Shown piece by piece: positions 32,689 to 42,130 of a stretch of DNA of 64,000 nucleotides; the stretch's first letter is position 1, and each line of letters opens with the position of its first letter. The notes under the pieces are model-generated. The model did not search any database. It worked only from the letters and a program-made list of their open reading frames with translations, and had not been told where the DNA came from. The DNA comes from Chryseobacterium vrystaatense. Lineage in GTDB: Bacteria; Bacteroidota; Bacteroidia; Flavobacteriales; Weeksellaceae. The stretch is from the NCBI RefSeq assembly GCF_000737765.1, contig NZ_JPRI01000001.1, positions 868,001 through 932,000 of the forward strand. Reading direction: 5' to 3'. The position numbers were made by a program, and so were the translations under genes.

Positions 32689-33639
32689 TTATTTTTTGAT
32701 AAGTCCTAATTCTATAAGTCTTTCATGTAAAAACTCTCCGGCTGTAGTATCTTCATACAGCTTAGGGTTGTTTTCGTCAATACAGTTTTCAAGAGCATTT
32801 AAAGACATTCCGCTTACCGGATGCATAAAGAAAGGAATGGAATATCTTGAAGTTCCCCATAATTCTCTTGGAGGATTGACTACTCGGTGGATCGTTGATT
32901 TCAACTTGTTGTTGGTATGTCTTGACAGCATATCTCCAACGTTGATCACCAATTCATCCGGTTCTGCAATAGCATCTATCCATTCGCCATTATGGTTTTG
33001 AACCTGTAGGCCTTTTCCCTGAGATCCCATCAGAAGAGTAATCAGGTTGATGTCTCCGTGAGCCGCTGCTCTTACCGCATCATCAGGCTCCTGAGTAATT
33101 GGCGGATAGTGAATGGGTCTTAAGATAGAGTTTCCTTCTGCGATTTTATCATCAAAATAAAACTCATCCAAGCCAAGATACAAAGCCAAAGCTCTTAAAA
33201 CAGACTTCCCTGTTTTTTCAAGCATCTGGTAGGTTTCTTTACCTACTTCATTAAATTTTGGAAGCTCGTCAACGATGACGTTGTCAGGATATTCCTGTTT
33301 GTATTTTGAATCATCAGACACATATTGTCCAAAATGCCAAAATTCTTTGAGGTCTCCTTTTTTGAAGCCTTTTGCAGTTTCTTTACCGAATCCTACATAA
33401 CCTCTCTGGCCTCCAATTCCTGGAATCTCATACTTCTGTTTGGTTTCCGTTGGAAGTTCAAAAAAGTTTTTCACTTCTCCATACAAACCTTCTACCAATT
33501 GGTCATCTAGAAAATGGCCTTTTAAGGCCACAAAACCAATTTCTTCATAAGCTTTTCCGATTTCATTTACAAATTTCTGTTTGCGTTCCGGGTTGTCCGA
33601 AAGGAAATCACGCAGGTCTACACTAGGTATTTTATCCAT
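32689..33639 (-). CDS. 2-oxoglutarate/Fe(II) oxygenase, isopenicillin N synthase family
   Basis: 316 residues. Iron ligands are His194, Asp196 (AAAHGDINLI) and His251 (STIHRVV), and the 2-oxoglutarate-binding RYS is at 265-267, so the enzyme should be active. The N-terminal DIOX_N region (PSVDLRDFL...GFVALKGH) is present. Family members oxidise many small molecules and this subgroup in flavobacteria has no assigned substrate that I know of. It is divergent from menD by 84 nt. Confidence 0.85.
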   Translation of the reverse strand: MDKIPSVDLRDFLSDNPERKQKFVNEIGKAYEEIGFVALKGHFLDDQLVEGLYGEVKNFFELPTETKQKYEIPGIGGQRGYVGFGKETAKGFKKGDLKEFWHFGQYVSDDSKYKQEYPDNVIVDELPKFNEVGKETYQMLEKTGKSVLRALALYLGLDEFYFDDKIAEGNSILRPIHYPPITQEPDDAVRAAAHGDINLITLLMGSQGKGLQVQNHNGEWIDAIAEPDELVINVGDMLSRHTNNKLKSTIHRVVNPPRELWGTSRYSIPFFMHPVSGMSLNALENCIDENNPKLYEDTTAGEFLHERLIELGLIKK

Positions 33640-33723
33640 TTTTAGAAATTTACGAAGTACAAAATTACATTTTTTTTGAATGAAATGATTTTAAAATAAG
33701 TATTTATCAGTTAAATTTGCTGT

Positions 33724-35400
33724 ATGAAAAAATATTCTTCAAAGAGAAGTATTCAGATACTTGCCCATCTTCTTCAGCAGTACGGAATTTCAGATGTCAT
33801 CATTTCTCCGGGATCCAGAAATGCACCTCTGGCGATTCATTTTTCAGAAATTGATGCCTTCAACTGTTACAGTATTGTGGATGAGAGAAGCGCCGCTTTT
33901 GTAGGAATAGGAATGGCGAAAAGTGAGAAGAAACCTGTGGCGATAACCTGTACCAGTGGTTCTGCAGTGGCCAATTATTACCCGGCTGTTACAGAAGCTT
34001 TTTACCAGAATGTCCCTCTTTTGATTCTGACTGCAGACAGGCCTACAGACTTTGTAGATATTTTTGACGGGCAGACCATCCGACAGAAGGATATTTTTCA
34101 TCAGCATTCTTATGGTGATTTCCAGCTTCTGGAAGATGGCAAAGAGAATGCAGAAGATATTAATTTTGACATTATTAAAAAAGCAATTGAGCTTTGTTTT
34201 GAAAAACAGGGACCTGTACATATCAATATTCCCCTGGAAGAGCCCTTGTATGAGTTGGTTTCCGAACTGCCTTCTTTCCCGACCGTTGAAAAAACAATCA
34301 GGCATAAAGAGTATGAGGTTCCTTCCAACTTAATTGCTGACTGGTATACCTCTCAAAGAATTATGCTTTTGGTGGGTACAAGAGATTACAGCCCGGAGCT
34401 GGAAAATCAATTGACACAGCTTGTGAAAAATCATTCTGTTGTTGTTTTGAGCGAAGCCAACTCTAATCTGTACCATGAAAAGTTTTTCAGGCATATTGAC
34501 CGCTACATCTTTAATTTCACGGAGGAAGACTATAAAAAGTATGCACCGGACCTGCTGATTACAATAGGACAAAACGTAGTGTCTAAGAAAGTAAAGCAGT
34601 TCCTTAGAAAAGCACGTCCAAAACAACACTGGCACCTTGATGAAGTTTGGCAGCCGGATACTTATTTCTCTCTGACAGAAAAAATAGAGGTAAAACCGGA
34701 GGTCTTCTTTTCCAAACTGTTGAAATTTATTAATCTTGAACCAAGGCCTTATTTTAACCTTTGGGATGTTTTAAGAGATAAAAAGGATGCAAAGCATGAG
34801 CTGTTCCTGAACAAAGCTGAATTTTCGGATTTTTATTTCTTTAATAAAGCTTCGCAAACGATCCCTGAAAATTATAATATCCATTTCAGTAATTCTTCAG
34901 CGATACGATATGCTCAGCTGTTTGATTTTGGAAAGAGAAAAATGTACTGTAACAGGGGAACCAGCGGTATAGACGGTTCTACTTCTACAGCGATGGGGTT
35001 TGCCATAAAAAATTCGAATCCAACGCTGCTTATTACAGGTGATTTAGCGTTCTTTTATGATATCAACGGGCTTTGGAATCAGTATATTCCCCCATTTGTA
35101 AGAATTATTATATTCAATAATGGGGAAGGAAATATCTTTAAGATCATTCCTGGACCCGGAAATGCCAATCCAAATACTTTGGATGAATTTATAGCGACCA
35201 AGCATCGTAAGCATGCTGAGCACCTTGCAAAACATTTCGGGTTTTCTTATATTAAAGTTGAAGATGAGCCTACCTTAGACAGAGTTCTGGAGAATTTCTT
35301 CAAACCTGACCTGCAGCCGAAGATCCTGGAAGTGAATACTTACGGAAAAAACAGTGCAGATGTTCAGAAGGCCTACTTCGAATTTATGAAAGAAAACTAA
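33724..35400 (+). CDS. menD: MenD, menaquinone biosynthesis
   Basis: 2-succinyl-5-enolpyruvyl-6-hydroxy-3-cyclohexene-1-carboxylate synthase, 558 residues. This thiamine-diphosphate enzyme acts on isochorismate and 2-oxoglutarate. The N-terminal ISPGSRNAPLAIHF (20-33) is the MenD signature, the catalytic Glu is in DERSAAF, and the ThDP/Mg motif reads LLITGDLAFFYDINGLWN. A TAAATTTG box ends 5 nt before the ATG, so the mRNA may be nearly leaderless. No other men gene is near. The 3' end overlaps the convergent pabC-like gene by 4 nt. Confidence 0.95.
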   Translation: MKKYSSKRSIQILAHLLQQYGISDVIISPGSRNAPLAIHFSEIDAFNCYSIVDERSAAFVGIGMAKSEKKPVAITCTSGSAVANYYPAVTEAFYQNVPLLILTADRPTDFVDIFDGQTIRQKDIFHQHSYGDFQLLEDGKENAEDINFDIIKKAIELCFEKQGPVHINIPLEEPLYELVSELPSFPTVEKTIRHKEYEVPSNLIADWYTSQRIMLLVGTRDYSPELENQLTQLVKNHSVVVLSEANSNLYHEKFFRHIDRYIFNFTEEDYKKYAPDLLITIGQNVVSKKVKQFLRKARPKQHWHLDEVWQPDTYFSLTEKIEVKPEVFFSKLLKFINLEPRPYFNLWDVLRDKKDAKHELFLNKAEFSDFYFFNKASQTIPENYNIHFSNSSAIRYAQLFDFGKRKMYCNRGTSGIDGSTSTAMGFAIKNSNPTLLITGDLAFFYDINGLWNQYIPPFVRIIIFNNGEGNIFKIIPGPGNANPNTLDEFIATKHRKHAEHLAKHFGFSYIKVEDEPTLDRVLENFFKPDLQPKILEVNTYGKNSADVQKAYFEFMKEN

Positions 35401-36023
35401 AAGTCCAGATATTCTTCGTTCCCAGGAAGATTGTTAATCTTGTCAATAGGATAAATAAACATATCATCAAAGTCATTCAGGGCATTAATCAGTTGGAAAT
35501 GAGAAAACTGCTTAATGTTCTGAAGAGTGACTTCAGCTTCTTTTATTTTCTTCTGCTTGAGGAGATTCTGTCTCTGTACCCCATTAAGAAGATAGGTGGC
35601 CGGTGTAAACCAGTCTTTACCTTTAAGGAAAAGAATATTGGAAAAAGAAGTATCCGTGATATGATTGTTTTTGACAATAATGATCTCTTCTGCTTTGGAT
35701 TTCATTTTCATTTTCTCCAGTTCCTTTCGGTCCTCAAATTTGAAAGAATAGTCGAAGATGTTATTTTCAACCAGCTGGAAGCTTTGTATCTCCGGGATTG
35801 CGTACGGGATCATTTGTGTCCGGATTCTTTTGTCAAGATCATAGGAGAGTCTCAGCTTGAAAAGACCGTCTTCGTCATGCTCAAGGTTTTTGAAGATCTT
35901 ACCCAGATCAATAGAGCCCTCTTTTCCGAAATGGGCAAATGTCTGGTTAACGCGTTTCTGATGTAGTTCCAAAAGGAAAATATCCTGATCTTCTACCTTT
36001 ATGCTTTCAATGAATTGGGACAT
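35397..36023 (-). CDS. pabC: Class IV aminotransferase, probable aminodeoxychorismate lyase
   Basis: 208 residues, a fold-type IV PLP enzyme, shortened relative to the usual 270. The block EEIIIVKNNHITDTSFSNILF and TPATYLLNGVQRQNLL are typical of PabC-like enzymes. With pabB overlapping upstream (17 nt), it probably releases p-aminobenzoate for folate synthesis. The shorter length and the absence of a clear catalytic-Lys context are reasons for some caution. Confidence 0.78.
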   Translation of the reverse strand: MSQFIESIKVEDQDIFLLELHQKRVNQTFAHFGKEGSIDLGKIFKNLEHDEDGLFKLRLSYDLDKRIRTQMIPYAIPEIQSFQLVENNIFDYSFKFEDRKELEKMKMKSKAEEIIIVKNNHITDTSFSNILFLKGKDWFTPATYLLNGVQRQNLLKQKKIKEAEVTLQNIKQFSHFQLINALNDFDDMFIYPIDKINNLPGNEEYLDF

Positions 36024-36975
36024 AGATTTTATTTTTCATTTCCTGATATTCGTCTTCTAACTTGCTCATGTGTGTGATACCGCCACCGCTTTTGAAATAA
36101 AGTCTGTCTTCCTCTTTTTCAATAAATCTTATCATCACGCAGCTGTCCAGGTTTTCACCATCAAACCAGCCACATACTCCGGTATAATATCCTCTGTCGT
36201 ATCCTTCTGCCTCTAAAATTATTTCCAGCGTTTTGGGTTTGGGAGCTCCAAGAATTGATCCGGCAGGAAGCAGTCTTTTCATGATGCTCCCCACTTTTCC
36301 TGCAAATTCAGGTTTTAATATTCCTGAAATTTCAGAACTCATGGCATACAAATCCTTTTGTTGTGTTCTGATGAGCTCTATATGTTGGAACTGGTCAACT
36401 TTTACATGATCTGCTACCATACTGAGATCGTTCCGAAGAAGATCCACTACAGTATAATGCTCTGCTTTTTCTTTTTTATCATTTTTCAATACTTCTGCTG
36501 CATTTTCCAGGGATGCATCAATAGTACCTTTCATGGGATAGGTTAAGATTTTACCGTCTATAATTTTCACAAAAGTTTCAGGAGAAAAAAATACAAAAAA
36601 ATCTTTACAAAACACTTTGTACTTCGCAATTGAATGATAAAAAATTTCTTCAAGGCTTAAATTCGTCTTAACTTCAGTCTTTCTGGTATAATTTGTAAGA
36701 TAAGAATTTCCCAGATGAATATTTTTCTGAACTTTGTCAAATCCTGCTTTAAAGCTTTCCAGCGTCTCCGGAAAAGCCTCCCATTCAATATTTTTATTAA
36801 GATTGTGTTTCTGTTCTGCGTTTGAAAAGCTTTGAAAATCAATTAATAAACCTGATTTTTCAATTTCATTTTCTCGGTACACCTGTACATTCTCCGAAAG
36901 GAAGTCGATCATGAAAAAGAACGGGACCTTCTGGAGAGAAAGCTCGTCCATTTCCATAAATTTTTGATGATTCAT
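36007..36975 (-). CDS. pabB: Aminodeoxychorismate synthase component I
   Basis: 322 residues from MNHQKFMEMD. An ATG three codons upstream is possible. The chorismate-binding domain shows ILTYPMKGTIDA, EHYTVVDLLRNDLSMVA, LPAGSILGAPKPKTLEII and GYYTGVCGWFDG. It makes aminodeoxychorismate from chorismate for folate. The N-terminal Trp-regulatory-like half of the anthranilate synthase form is missing, which favours PabB over TrpE. It overlaps pabC by 17 nt. Confidence 0.85.
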   Translation of the reverse strand: MNHQKFMEMDELSLQKVPFFFMIDFLSENVQVYRENEIEKSGLLIDFQSFSNAEQKHNLNKNIEWEAFPETLESFKAGFDKVQKNIHLGNSYLTNYTRKTEVKTNLSLEEIFYHSIAKYKVFCKDFFVFFSPETFVKIIDGKILTYPMKGTIDASLENAAEVLKNDKKEKAEHYTVVDLLRNDLSMVADHVKVDQFQHIELIRTQQKDLYAMSSEISGILKPEFAGKVGSIMKRLLPAGSILGAPKPKTLEIILEAEGYDRGYYTGVCGWFDGENLDSCVMIRFIEKEEDRLYFKSGGGITHMSKLEDEYQEMKNKIYVPIH

Positions 36976-37008
36976 TGAAAACATCCTGCAAAAATAACTA
37001 ATGATGAT

Positions 37009-37016
37009 TACTTTTG
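37009..37016 (+). promoter_or_regulatory. -7 promoter box of the membrane protein gene at 37032
   Basis: TACTTTTG matches TAnnTTTG and ends 15 nt before the ATG at 37032. Confidence 0.5.
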
Positions 37017-37031
37017 TGTAAAATTTTTTTG

Positions 37032-37754
37032 ATGCAGAGCAGATATCCTCAGAAACCGGGAATAGATTTTATATTGAAGCAGGCTTTTTTCTACTGGAAT
37101 AAGACCCTTTTATACCAGTTAATATTTTCAATTTTTTATTTTGGAATATTTTTCACCGTGTTTTTCTTCTTTGATGGAAAGTATGGAATTTTAGCACAGT
37201 ATGCTGAAGCGGCCCAATATGCAAAAGATGGAATGGAAGCATATTCTGCTCAGATTGTAAAAATGCAGTCTAGTCCGGGATTTCAATATTTTTCCTGGGC
37301 GATTATAGGGACTTCTATTTTTCTCTATCCCCTCAACATAGGATTTTATCAGATTTACAGAAAAATTGATACCAATGAAAAATTAGAACTGGGTGATCTG
37401 CTTGTAGGATATAATGGTTTTAACTTTTTTAAATACATCGGTTTTTATATTTTCTGGTCATTCGTCTATATTTACACCCTTCAAACCATTATTTTAGCGG
37501 TCATCTGGGTATTTGTTACCATCTTTGTAGCCCCTTTGATGTTTTTCGCAAATAAGAGGATTTTTGAGGCCATCCCATTGAGTATACAGGCGTTGAGAAA
37601 ATATTTTCTGGAAATACTGGTATGCGTCATTGTAGCAGTCTTCTTTAAATACATTGGCTTTATGCTGTTTTTTATTGGAGGTCTGTTTACTTTTCCTTTT
37701 TGGAATGCCATGATTTACTCATTGTACAAAACAGCTTTCTCCGAAAAAAGTTAA
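37032..37754 (+). CDS. Polytopic membrane protein, unknown, paralogue of the next gene
   Basis: 240 residues from MQSRYPQKPGIDF. An 18-nt upstream TTG start is less likely given the promoter box. About four to five membrane helices are visible. The repeated theme of long hydrophobic helices joined by short loops, and the neighbouring gene with the same layout, place it with membrane proteins that Bacteroidetes annotations often leave unnamed. No catalytic motif is visible. Confidence 0.72.
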   Translation: MQSRYPQKPGIDFILKQAFFYWNKTLLYQLIFSIFYFGIFFTVFFFFDGKYGILAQYAEAAQYAKDGMEAYSAQIVKMQSSPGFQYFSWAIIGTSIFLYPLNIGFYQIYRKIDTNEKLELGDLLVGYNGFNFFKYIGFYIFWSFVYIYTLQTIILAVIWVFVTIFVAPLMFFANKRIFEAIPLSIQALRKYFLEILVCVIVAVFFKYIGFMLFFIGGLFTFPFWNAMIYSLYKTAFSEKS

Positions 37755-37826
37755 ATTTTAAGCATGTTTAATATGTTTTTCTGCCAAAAAAAGTTAATTT
37801 TGGTGAAAATCATTAAATATTAAACT

Positions 37827-38564
37827 ATGTCAGAATTTAACGAATTTGACCAGCAGGGGTCCGTTCCAAACAAAGATACGGGATCTATTATTTCGCATTC
37901 TTTTGAAATGTATAAAGGAGTTTTCCTTTACGGAATTGCAGCGATGGTAATTTACATTATTGCAAGTTTCATCATTCAGGCGGTCAGTGGATTCAATTCC
38001 GCTTCTATGATGGAAGAAATGAATGAAACGGGTGGAGATTATTCAAACTTTAGCTACTGGAATATTCCGGGATTTTCGCTCTATCTTTCACTGTCAGGTC
38101 TTTTAGGGATCTTGTTGGCCCCATTGTATGTAGGATTGATCTACATTGTGAATAAGTATAATACGAAAAGTCAGATCGATTTTGCGGATCTGTTTATCGG
38201 ATACAAGCAGAATTTTGTGAATATACTTATTTACAGTATTATCTCAGGGATTATATCAAGTGTTGCGATGACATTGTGTTTCTTCCCTTTCATCTTTATT
38301 TACCCTTTCCTTTTGTTGGGTTATCCGATCTTATTATTTGAAAATGCATCAGCTACTGAAGCTCTAGGAAAGTCTTTCAATATTGCAAAAGAAAATTATG
38401 GAACGTTTCTTGGAATAACTGTCGTGGGCGGATTAATCTCTATTGCCGGAATTATACTGTGCGGTATTGGTATTATTGCCACAGCACCATTCATGATGAT
38501 TGTGATGTATTCTGCTTATTGCGCCTTTTTAGGAAAGCCGAGACAAATCGAATTTAAAAAATAA
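37827..38564 (+). CDS. Polytopic membrane protein, unknown
   Basis: 245 residues with about five membrane helices, following the 37032 gene by 72 nt. An N-terminal acidic/Gln-rich segment precedes the first helix (GVFLYGIAAMVIYIIASFII). The block ASATEALGKSFNIAKENYGTFLGI resembles a conserved element of this family. Names such as carotene monooxygenase are seen on relatives, but there is no supporting motif here. It ends 11 nt before the AI-2E transporter gene and is probably in the same operon. Confidence 0.72.
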   Translation: MSEFNEFDQQGSVPNKDTGSIISHSFEMYKGVFLYGIAAMVIYIIASFIIQAVSGFNSASMMEEMNETGGDYSNFSYWNIPGFSLYLSLSGLLGILLAPLYVGLIYIVNKYNTKSQIDFADLFIGYKQNFVNILIYSIISGIISSVAMTLCFFPFIFIYPFLLLGYPILLFENASATEALGKSFNIAKENYGTFLGITVVGGLISIAGIILCGIGIIATAPFMMIVMYSAYCAFLGKPRQIEFKK

Positions 38565-38575
38565 AAAAATAACAG

Positions 38576-39667
38576 ATGATGAATAAGGATAAACAGATAA
38601 GCAGTGTTGCAATCAAACAGGTTGCTCTGCTGGCGATAATTCTAGTACTGACTGGCTTGATCTGCTTTAACCTATCACTGTTTATACCTTCAGTGCTCGG
38701 AGCAATCACCATCTATGTTGTTTGCCGAAGGTACAATTTCTATCTTCAGGAAGAAAAAAAATGGAAACCATGGCTTGCGGCGCTTGTGCTGATGCTGGCA
38801 AGTCTTATCATTCTTATTCTTCCGATTTATTTTATAGCAGATTTACTGATCGAGAAATTAGGCAATGCTCAGGCTTATATGACTAAATTCAATGTGTTTC
38901 TGGATAAAATCCATGACTATATCTACACGAAAACCAATTTTAATATTCTCAGCAAAGAAAATATTGATAAAGTAAAGAGTTCTGCCGGGAAGGTTTCCAC
39001 TTCGGCGTTAAGCGGAACTTTTAATACCCTGACTGTGGTGATGTCCATGTATTTTATTCTTTATTTCATGTTGGCAAGTCCAAGGTTGTTTGAAAGGATC
39101 CTGAGTTCTTCTGCGCCATTGAAAAGAGCTAATATTTCTTTGATTGGCGAAAAACTGAGAAAACTGATTATGGCCAATGCGATCGGAATTCCGGTTGTGG
39201 CGTTAGGGCAGGGAATTGTAGGACTTATAGGATACTTTATCTTTGGAGCACCAAGTCCTGTCCTTCTTTTTGCGCTTACGGCTGCGGCTTCTATGATTCC
39301 CGTTGTAGGTGCGGCTATTGTCTATGTTCCGGTGTGTATCTTTATGATCGCTGAAGGAAATACCGGTCAGGGACTTGGACTCGCTGCCTATTGTTTAGTT
39401 GTTGTAGGTCTTACTGATAATCTGCTCCGTTTTACGCTGTTAAAAAAATTGGAAAATATTCATCCGCTGAATACCGTATTCGGAATTATTATGGGGATGA
39501 ATCTATTTGGTTTTATGGGGCTTATTTTCGGTCCAATCCTTATCTCGTTTACCTTATTGCTTATTCAGATTTACAGGAATGAATTTTCTGATGAAGATAC
39601 CCCACCTGAACTACAGTTACCGGATAATGATAACGATGAGAGAAGTAGAGCTAATTTAATTATATAG
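38576..39667 (+). CDS. AI-2E family transporter
   Basis: 363 residues with about eight membrane helices and the family's central soluble loop (LGNAQAYMTKFNVFLDKIH...). The C-terminal signatures LRFTLLKKLENIHPLNTVFGIIMGMNLFGFMGLIFGPIL identify the AI-2E (UPF0118) family. Some members export autoinducer-2 or Na+/H+, others have unknown cargo. An acidic C-terminal tail follows. Either of two adjacent ATGs may be the start. Confidence 0.88.
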   Translation: MMNKDKQISSVAIKQVALLAIILVLTGLICFNLSLFIPSVLGAITIYVVCRRYNFYLQEEKKWKPWLAALVLMLASLIILILPIYFIADLLIEKLGNAQAYMTKFNVFLDKIHDYIYTKTNFNILSKENIDKVKSSAGKVSTSALSGTFNTLTVVMSMYFILYFMLASPRLFERILSSSAPLKRANISLIGEKLRKLIMANAIGIPVVALGQGIVGLIGYFIFGAPSPVLLFALTAAASMIPVVGAAIVYVPVCIFMIAEGNTGQGLGLAAYCLVVVGLTDNLLRFTLLKKLENIHPLNTVFGIIMGMNLFGFMGLIFGPILISFTLLLIQIYRNEFSDEDTPPELQLPDNDNDERSRANLII

Positions 39668-39674
39668 AGATAAA

Positions 39675-39902
39675 GTGGAAGGAGTCAATTCAGAAATATT
39701 AAAAGAAATCTGCATCGCCAAGATGCCTTTTGGAAAATATCAGGGAACCGTGCTTGCTGATCTTCCGATAAGTTACCTGGAATGGTTTAACAGGAAGGGA
39801 ATGCCTGCTGGAAAATTAGGAATGCAGCTTGCAACAGTTTATGAGATTAAGCTGAATGGGCTAATGGAGCTTTTGATCCCGATCAGGGCTTCTTTACGAT
39901 AG
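39675..39902 (+). CDS. DUF3820 small protein
   Basis: 75 residues with a GTG start. The signature MPFGKYQGTVLADLPISYLEWF and KGMPAGKLG matches DUF3820, a short putative quorum/nucleic-acid-associated family of unknown function. It lies 7 nt after the AI-2E gene. An internal ATG would remove the conserved start, so GTG is preferred. Confidence 0.78.
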   Translation: MEGVNSEILKEICIAKMPFGKYQGTVLADLPISYLEWFNRKGMPAGKLGMQLATVYEIKLNGLMELLIPIRASLR

Positions 39903-39935
39903 GAGATTATATTTTTTTATAAGAAATAGTATAAT

Positions 39936-39964
39936 TTAGGGCGGCATCGAAGATGCCGCCCTAA
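39936..39964 (+). terminator. GC-rich palindrome, REP-like terminator copy 1
   Basis: 13-bp perfect stem TTAGGGCGGCATC/GATGCCGCCCTAA with GAA loop between convergent genes. The core GGGCGGC-N-TCGAAGA-N-GCCGCCC recurs at 56992-57024, so it is a repeated element as well as a terminator. Confidence 0.8.
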
Positions 39965-39990
39965 TTATTTAATTATATCAATTAACATTA

Positions 39991-41979
39991 TTATTTCAAG
40001 GCTGCGATCTCATCCCTAAGCTTGGCAGCTTTAATAAAGTCAAGATTTTTAGCTGCTGCTTCCATTTCTTTTTGTTTCTGACCAATTATTTTTTCAATGT
40101 CTTCATCTCCATAACTGGCTTTTGTTTCCGCTGCTTTCTGAAGAATCTCTTTCTGAGTATATTTTGGATCCGGGAAGTCTTTGCTTCTTCCGACCAGATT
40201 TTCAGATATCTTTTTATTTAAAGCGGTTGGAACTTTATTATGTTCTTTGTTGTATTTGATCTGCTTTTCGCGACGATAACTTGTTTCATCTATCGTTGCC
40301 TGCATGGATTTTGTCATTTTATCAGCATACAAAATAGCTTTCCCGTTAAGATTTCTTGCCGCACGACCGACCGTCTGAATCATTGATCTTCTGCTTCTTA
40401 GCATTCCTTCTTTGTCGGCATCAAGGATGGCAACCAAGGAAACTTCAGGTAAGTCCAAGCCTTCCCTCAATAGATTTACTCCAATCAAGACATCAAAAAG
40501 TCCTACGCGGAGATCATGCATGATTTGAATACGCTCCAGTGTCTCTACATCAGAGTGAATATAACGGGTCCTGATCCCAAACTTTGTAAAATATTTTGTA
40601 AGCTCCTCGGCCATTTTTTTTGTTAAAGTCGTAACAAGAACTCTTTCGTCTATATCAGCTCTTTTTCGGATCTCTTCCATGAGATCATCGATTTGGTTTA
40701 TGCTGGGTCTTATCTCGATTACAGGATCCAGAAGGCCTGTAGGACGAATGATCTGTTCTATATATTCTCCACCTGTTTTCTCAAGCTCATAATCAGCTGG
40801 TGTTGCGGAAACATAAATTACCTGGTTTTGAATAGATTCATACTCCTCAAATTTCAAGGGTCTGTTGTCCATTGCAGCAGGAAGTCGGAATCCATATTCT
40901 ACCAAAGCCTCTTTTCTGCTTCTGTCACCACCGTACATGGCATGTACCTGAGGTACTGTAACGTGGCTTTCATCGATAACCATCAGGTAATCCTTCGGAA
41001 AGTAATCCAGCAGGCAGAAAGGTCTTGAACCGGGAAGTCTGCCATCCAGATAGCGGGAATAGTTTTCAATCCCGGAGCAATATCCAAGTTCTTTGATCAT
41101 TTCCAGATCGAGCTCGGTTCGTTCCTGTAGTCGTTTGGCTTCCAGTGGCTTTCCTATTTCGCTAAAGAAATCCACCTGCTTCACCATATCATCCTGAATA
41201 TTTTTAATGGCCCCGTTCAGTGTTTCTTTTGAAGTAACAAAAAGGTTTGCAGGATAGATCTGAATTTGGTCAAAGCTGGCTGTAACATTGCCTGAAACAG
41301 GATCAAAACTCTGAATCTTTTCAATCTCATCACCGTAAAACTGAATTCTCACAGCATTATCTGCATAGGCAGGAAATACATCTATGACATCTCCCTTTAC
41401 TCTGAATGTACCCCGTTGAAAGTCGCTTAATGTTCTGGAATACAAAGCATTAACTAGAGAGTGTAGAAAAGCGGTTCTTGTTACCTTTTCACCAGTAGCA
41501 ATTGATATCAATGACTTGTGAAACTCTGCGGGATTCCCAACACCATAGATGCAGGATACTGAAGCGACAATTAAAACATCTCGTCTTCCGGATAGTAAAC
41601 TTGCAATAGCTGAAAGACGAAGTTTTTCAACTTCTTCATTGATACTCAGGTCTTTTTCGATATAGGTTCCGGTTGTTGCAATGTATGCTTCCGGTTGGTA
41701 ATAGTCGTAATAACTTACAAAATATTCTACAGCATTTTCAGGGAAGAATTCTTTAAATTCCATGAAAAGCTGTGCTGCCAGTGTTTTGTTGTGAGCCATG
41801 ACAATAGTAGGTCTTTGCACATTTTGTACAAGGTTGGCAACTGTAAAGGTTTTCCCGGATCCTGTCACACCCAGCAGGGTTTGGTACTTCTCCCCAATTT
41901 CTATTCCTTTGGTAAGTTTTTCAATGGCTTGCGGCTGGTCGCCTGTCGGTTTATATTCTGATTGAAGATTAAAGTTCAT
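39991..41979 (-). CDS. uvrB: Excinuclease ABC subunit UvrB
   Basis: 662 residues. Walker A is GVTGSGKT (37-44), the beta-hairpin motif reads VSYYDYYQPEAY, and the helicase motifs run through VNLLREGLDLPEVSLVAILDADKEG. The C-terminal UVR motif (QKQKEMEAAAKNLDFIKAAK) contacts UvrC. UvrB verifies DNA damage in nucleotide excision repair. An in-frame ATG seven codons upstream is less likely because MNFNLQSEYKPTGDQP is the conserved opening. Confidence 0.97.
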   Translation of the reverse strand: MNFNLQSEYKPTGDQPQAIEKLTKGIEIGEKYQTLLGVTGSGKTFTVANLVQNVQRPTIVMAHNKTLAAQLFMEFKEFFPENAVEYFVSYYDYYQPEAYIATTGTYIEKDLSINEEVEKLRLSAIASLLSGRRDVLIVASVSCIYGVGNPAEFHKSLISIATGEKVTRTAFLHSLVNALYSRTLSDFQRGTFRVKGDVIDVFPAYADNAVRIQFYGDEIEKIQSFDPVSGNVTASFDQIQIYPANLFVTSKETLNGAIKNIQDDMVKQVDFFSEIGKPLEAKRLQERTELDLEMIKELGYCSGIENYSRYLDGRLPGSRPFCLLDYFPKDYLMVIDESHVTVPQVHAMYGGDRSRKEALVEYGFRLPAAMDNRPLKFEEYESIQNQVIYVSATPADYELEKTGGEYIEQIIRPTGLLDPVIEIRPSINQIDDLMEEIRKRADIDERVLVTTLTKKMAEELTKYFTKFGIRTRYIHSDVETLERIQIMHDLRVGLFDVLIGVNLLREGLDLPEVSLVAILDADKEGMLRSRRSMIQTVGRAARNLNGKAILYADKMTKSMQATIDETSYRREKQIKYNKEHNKVPTALNKKISENLVGRSKDFPDPKYTQKEILQKAAETKASYGDEDIEKIIGQKQKEMEAAAKNLDFIKAAKLRDEIAALK

Positions 41980-42090
41980 AGGACATGATGTATACAACAA
42001 AAATACGAAAGAAATTTTTAGCCTTCATAAAGTATTTGAAGATGACAGCTTTAATAGGAAATTTTTCATCTATTTGGAATGTATACAAAA

Positions 42091-42118
42091 TAAAAAAGCG
42101 CTAAACTTATAGCGCTCT
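42091..42118 (-). terminator. Terminator of the M56/BlaR1-like gene
   Basis: Stem AGCGCT/AGCGCT within AGCGCTATAAGTTTAGCGCT on the minus strand, with T6 tail. Confidence 0.75.
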
Positions 42119-42130
42119 TATTAATCTATC

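Noticed and set aside
37827..38564. Carotene monooxygenase
   Set aside because: The label seen on related proteins is not supported. I see only membrane helices and no iron-binding histidines.
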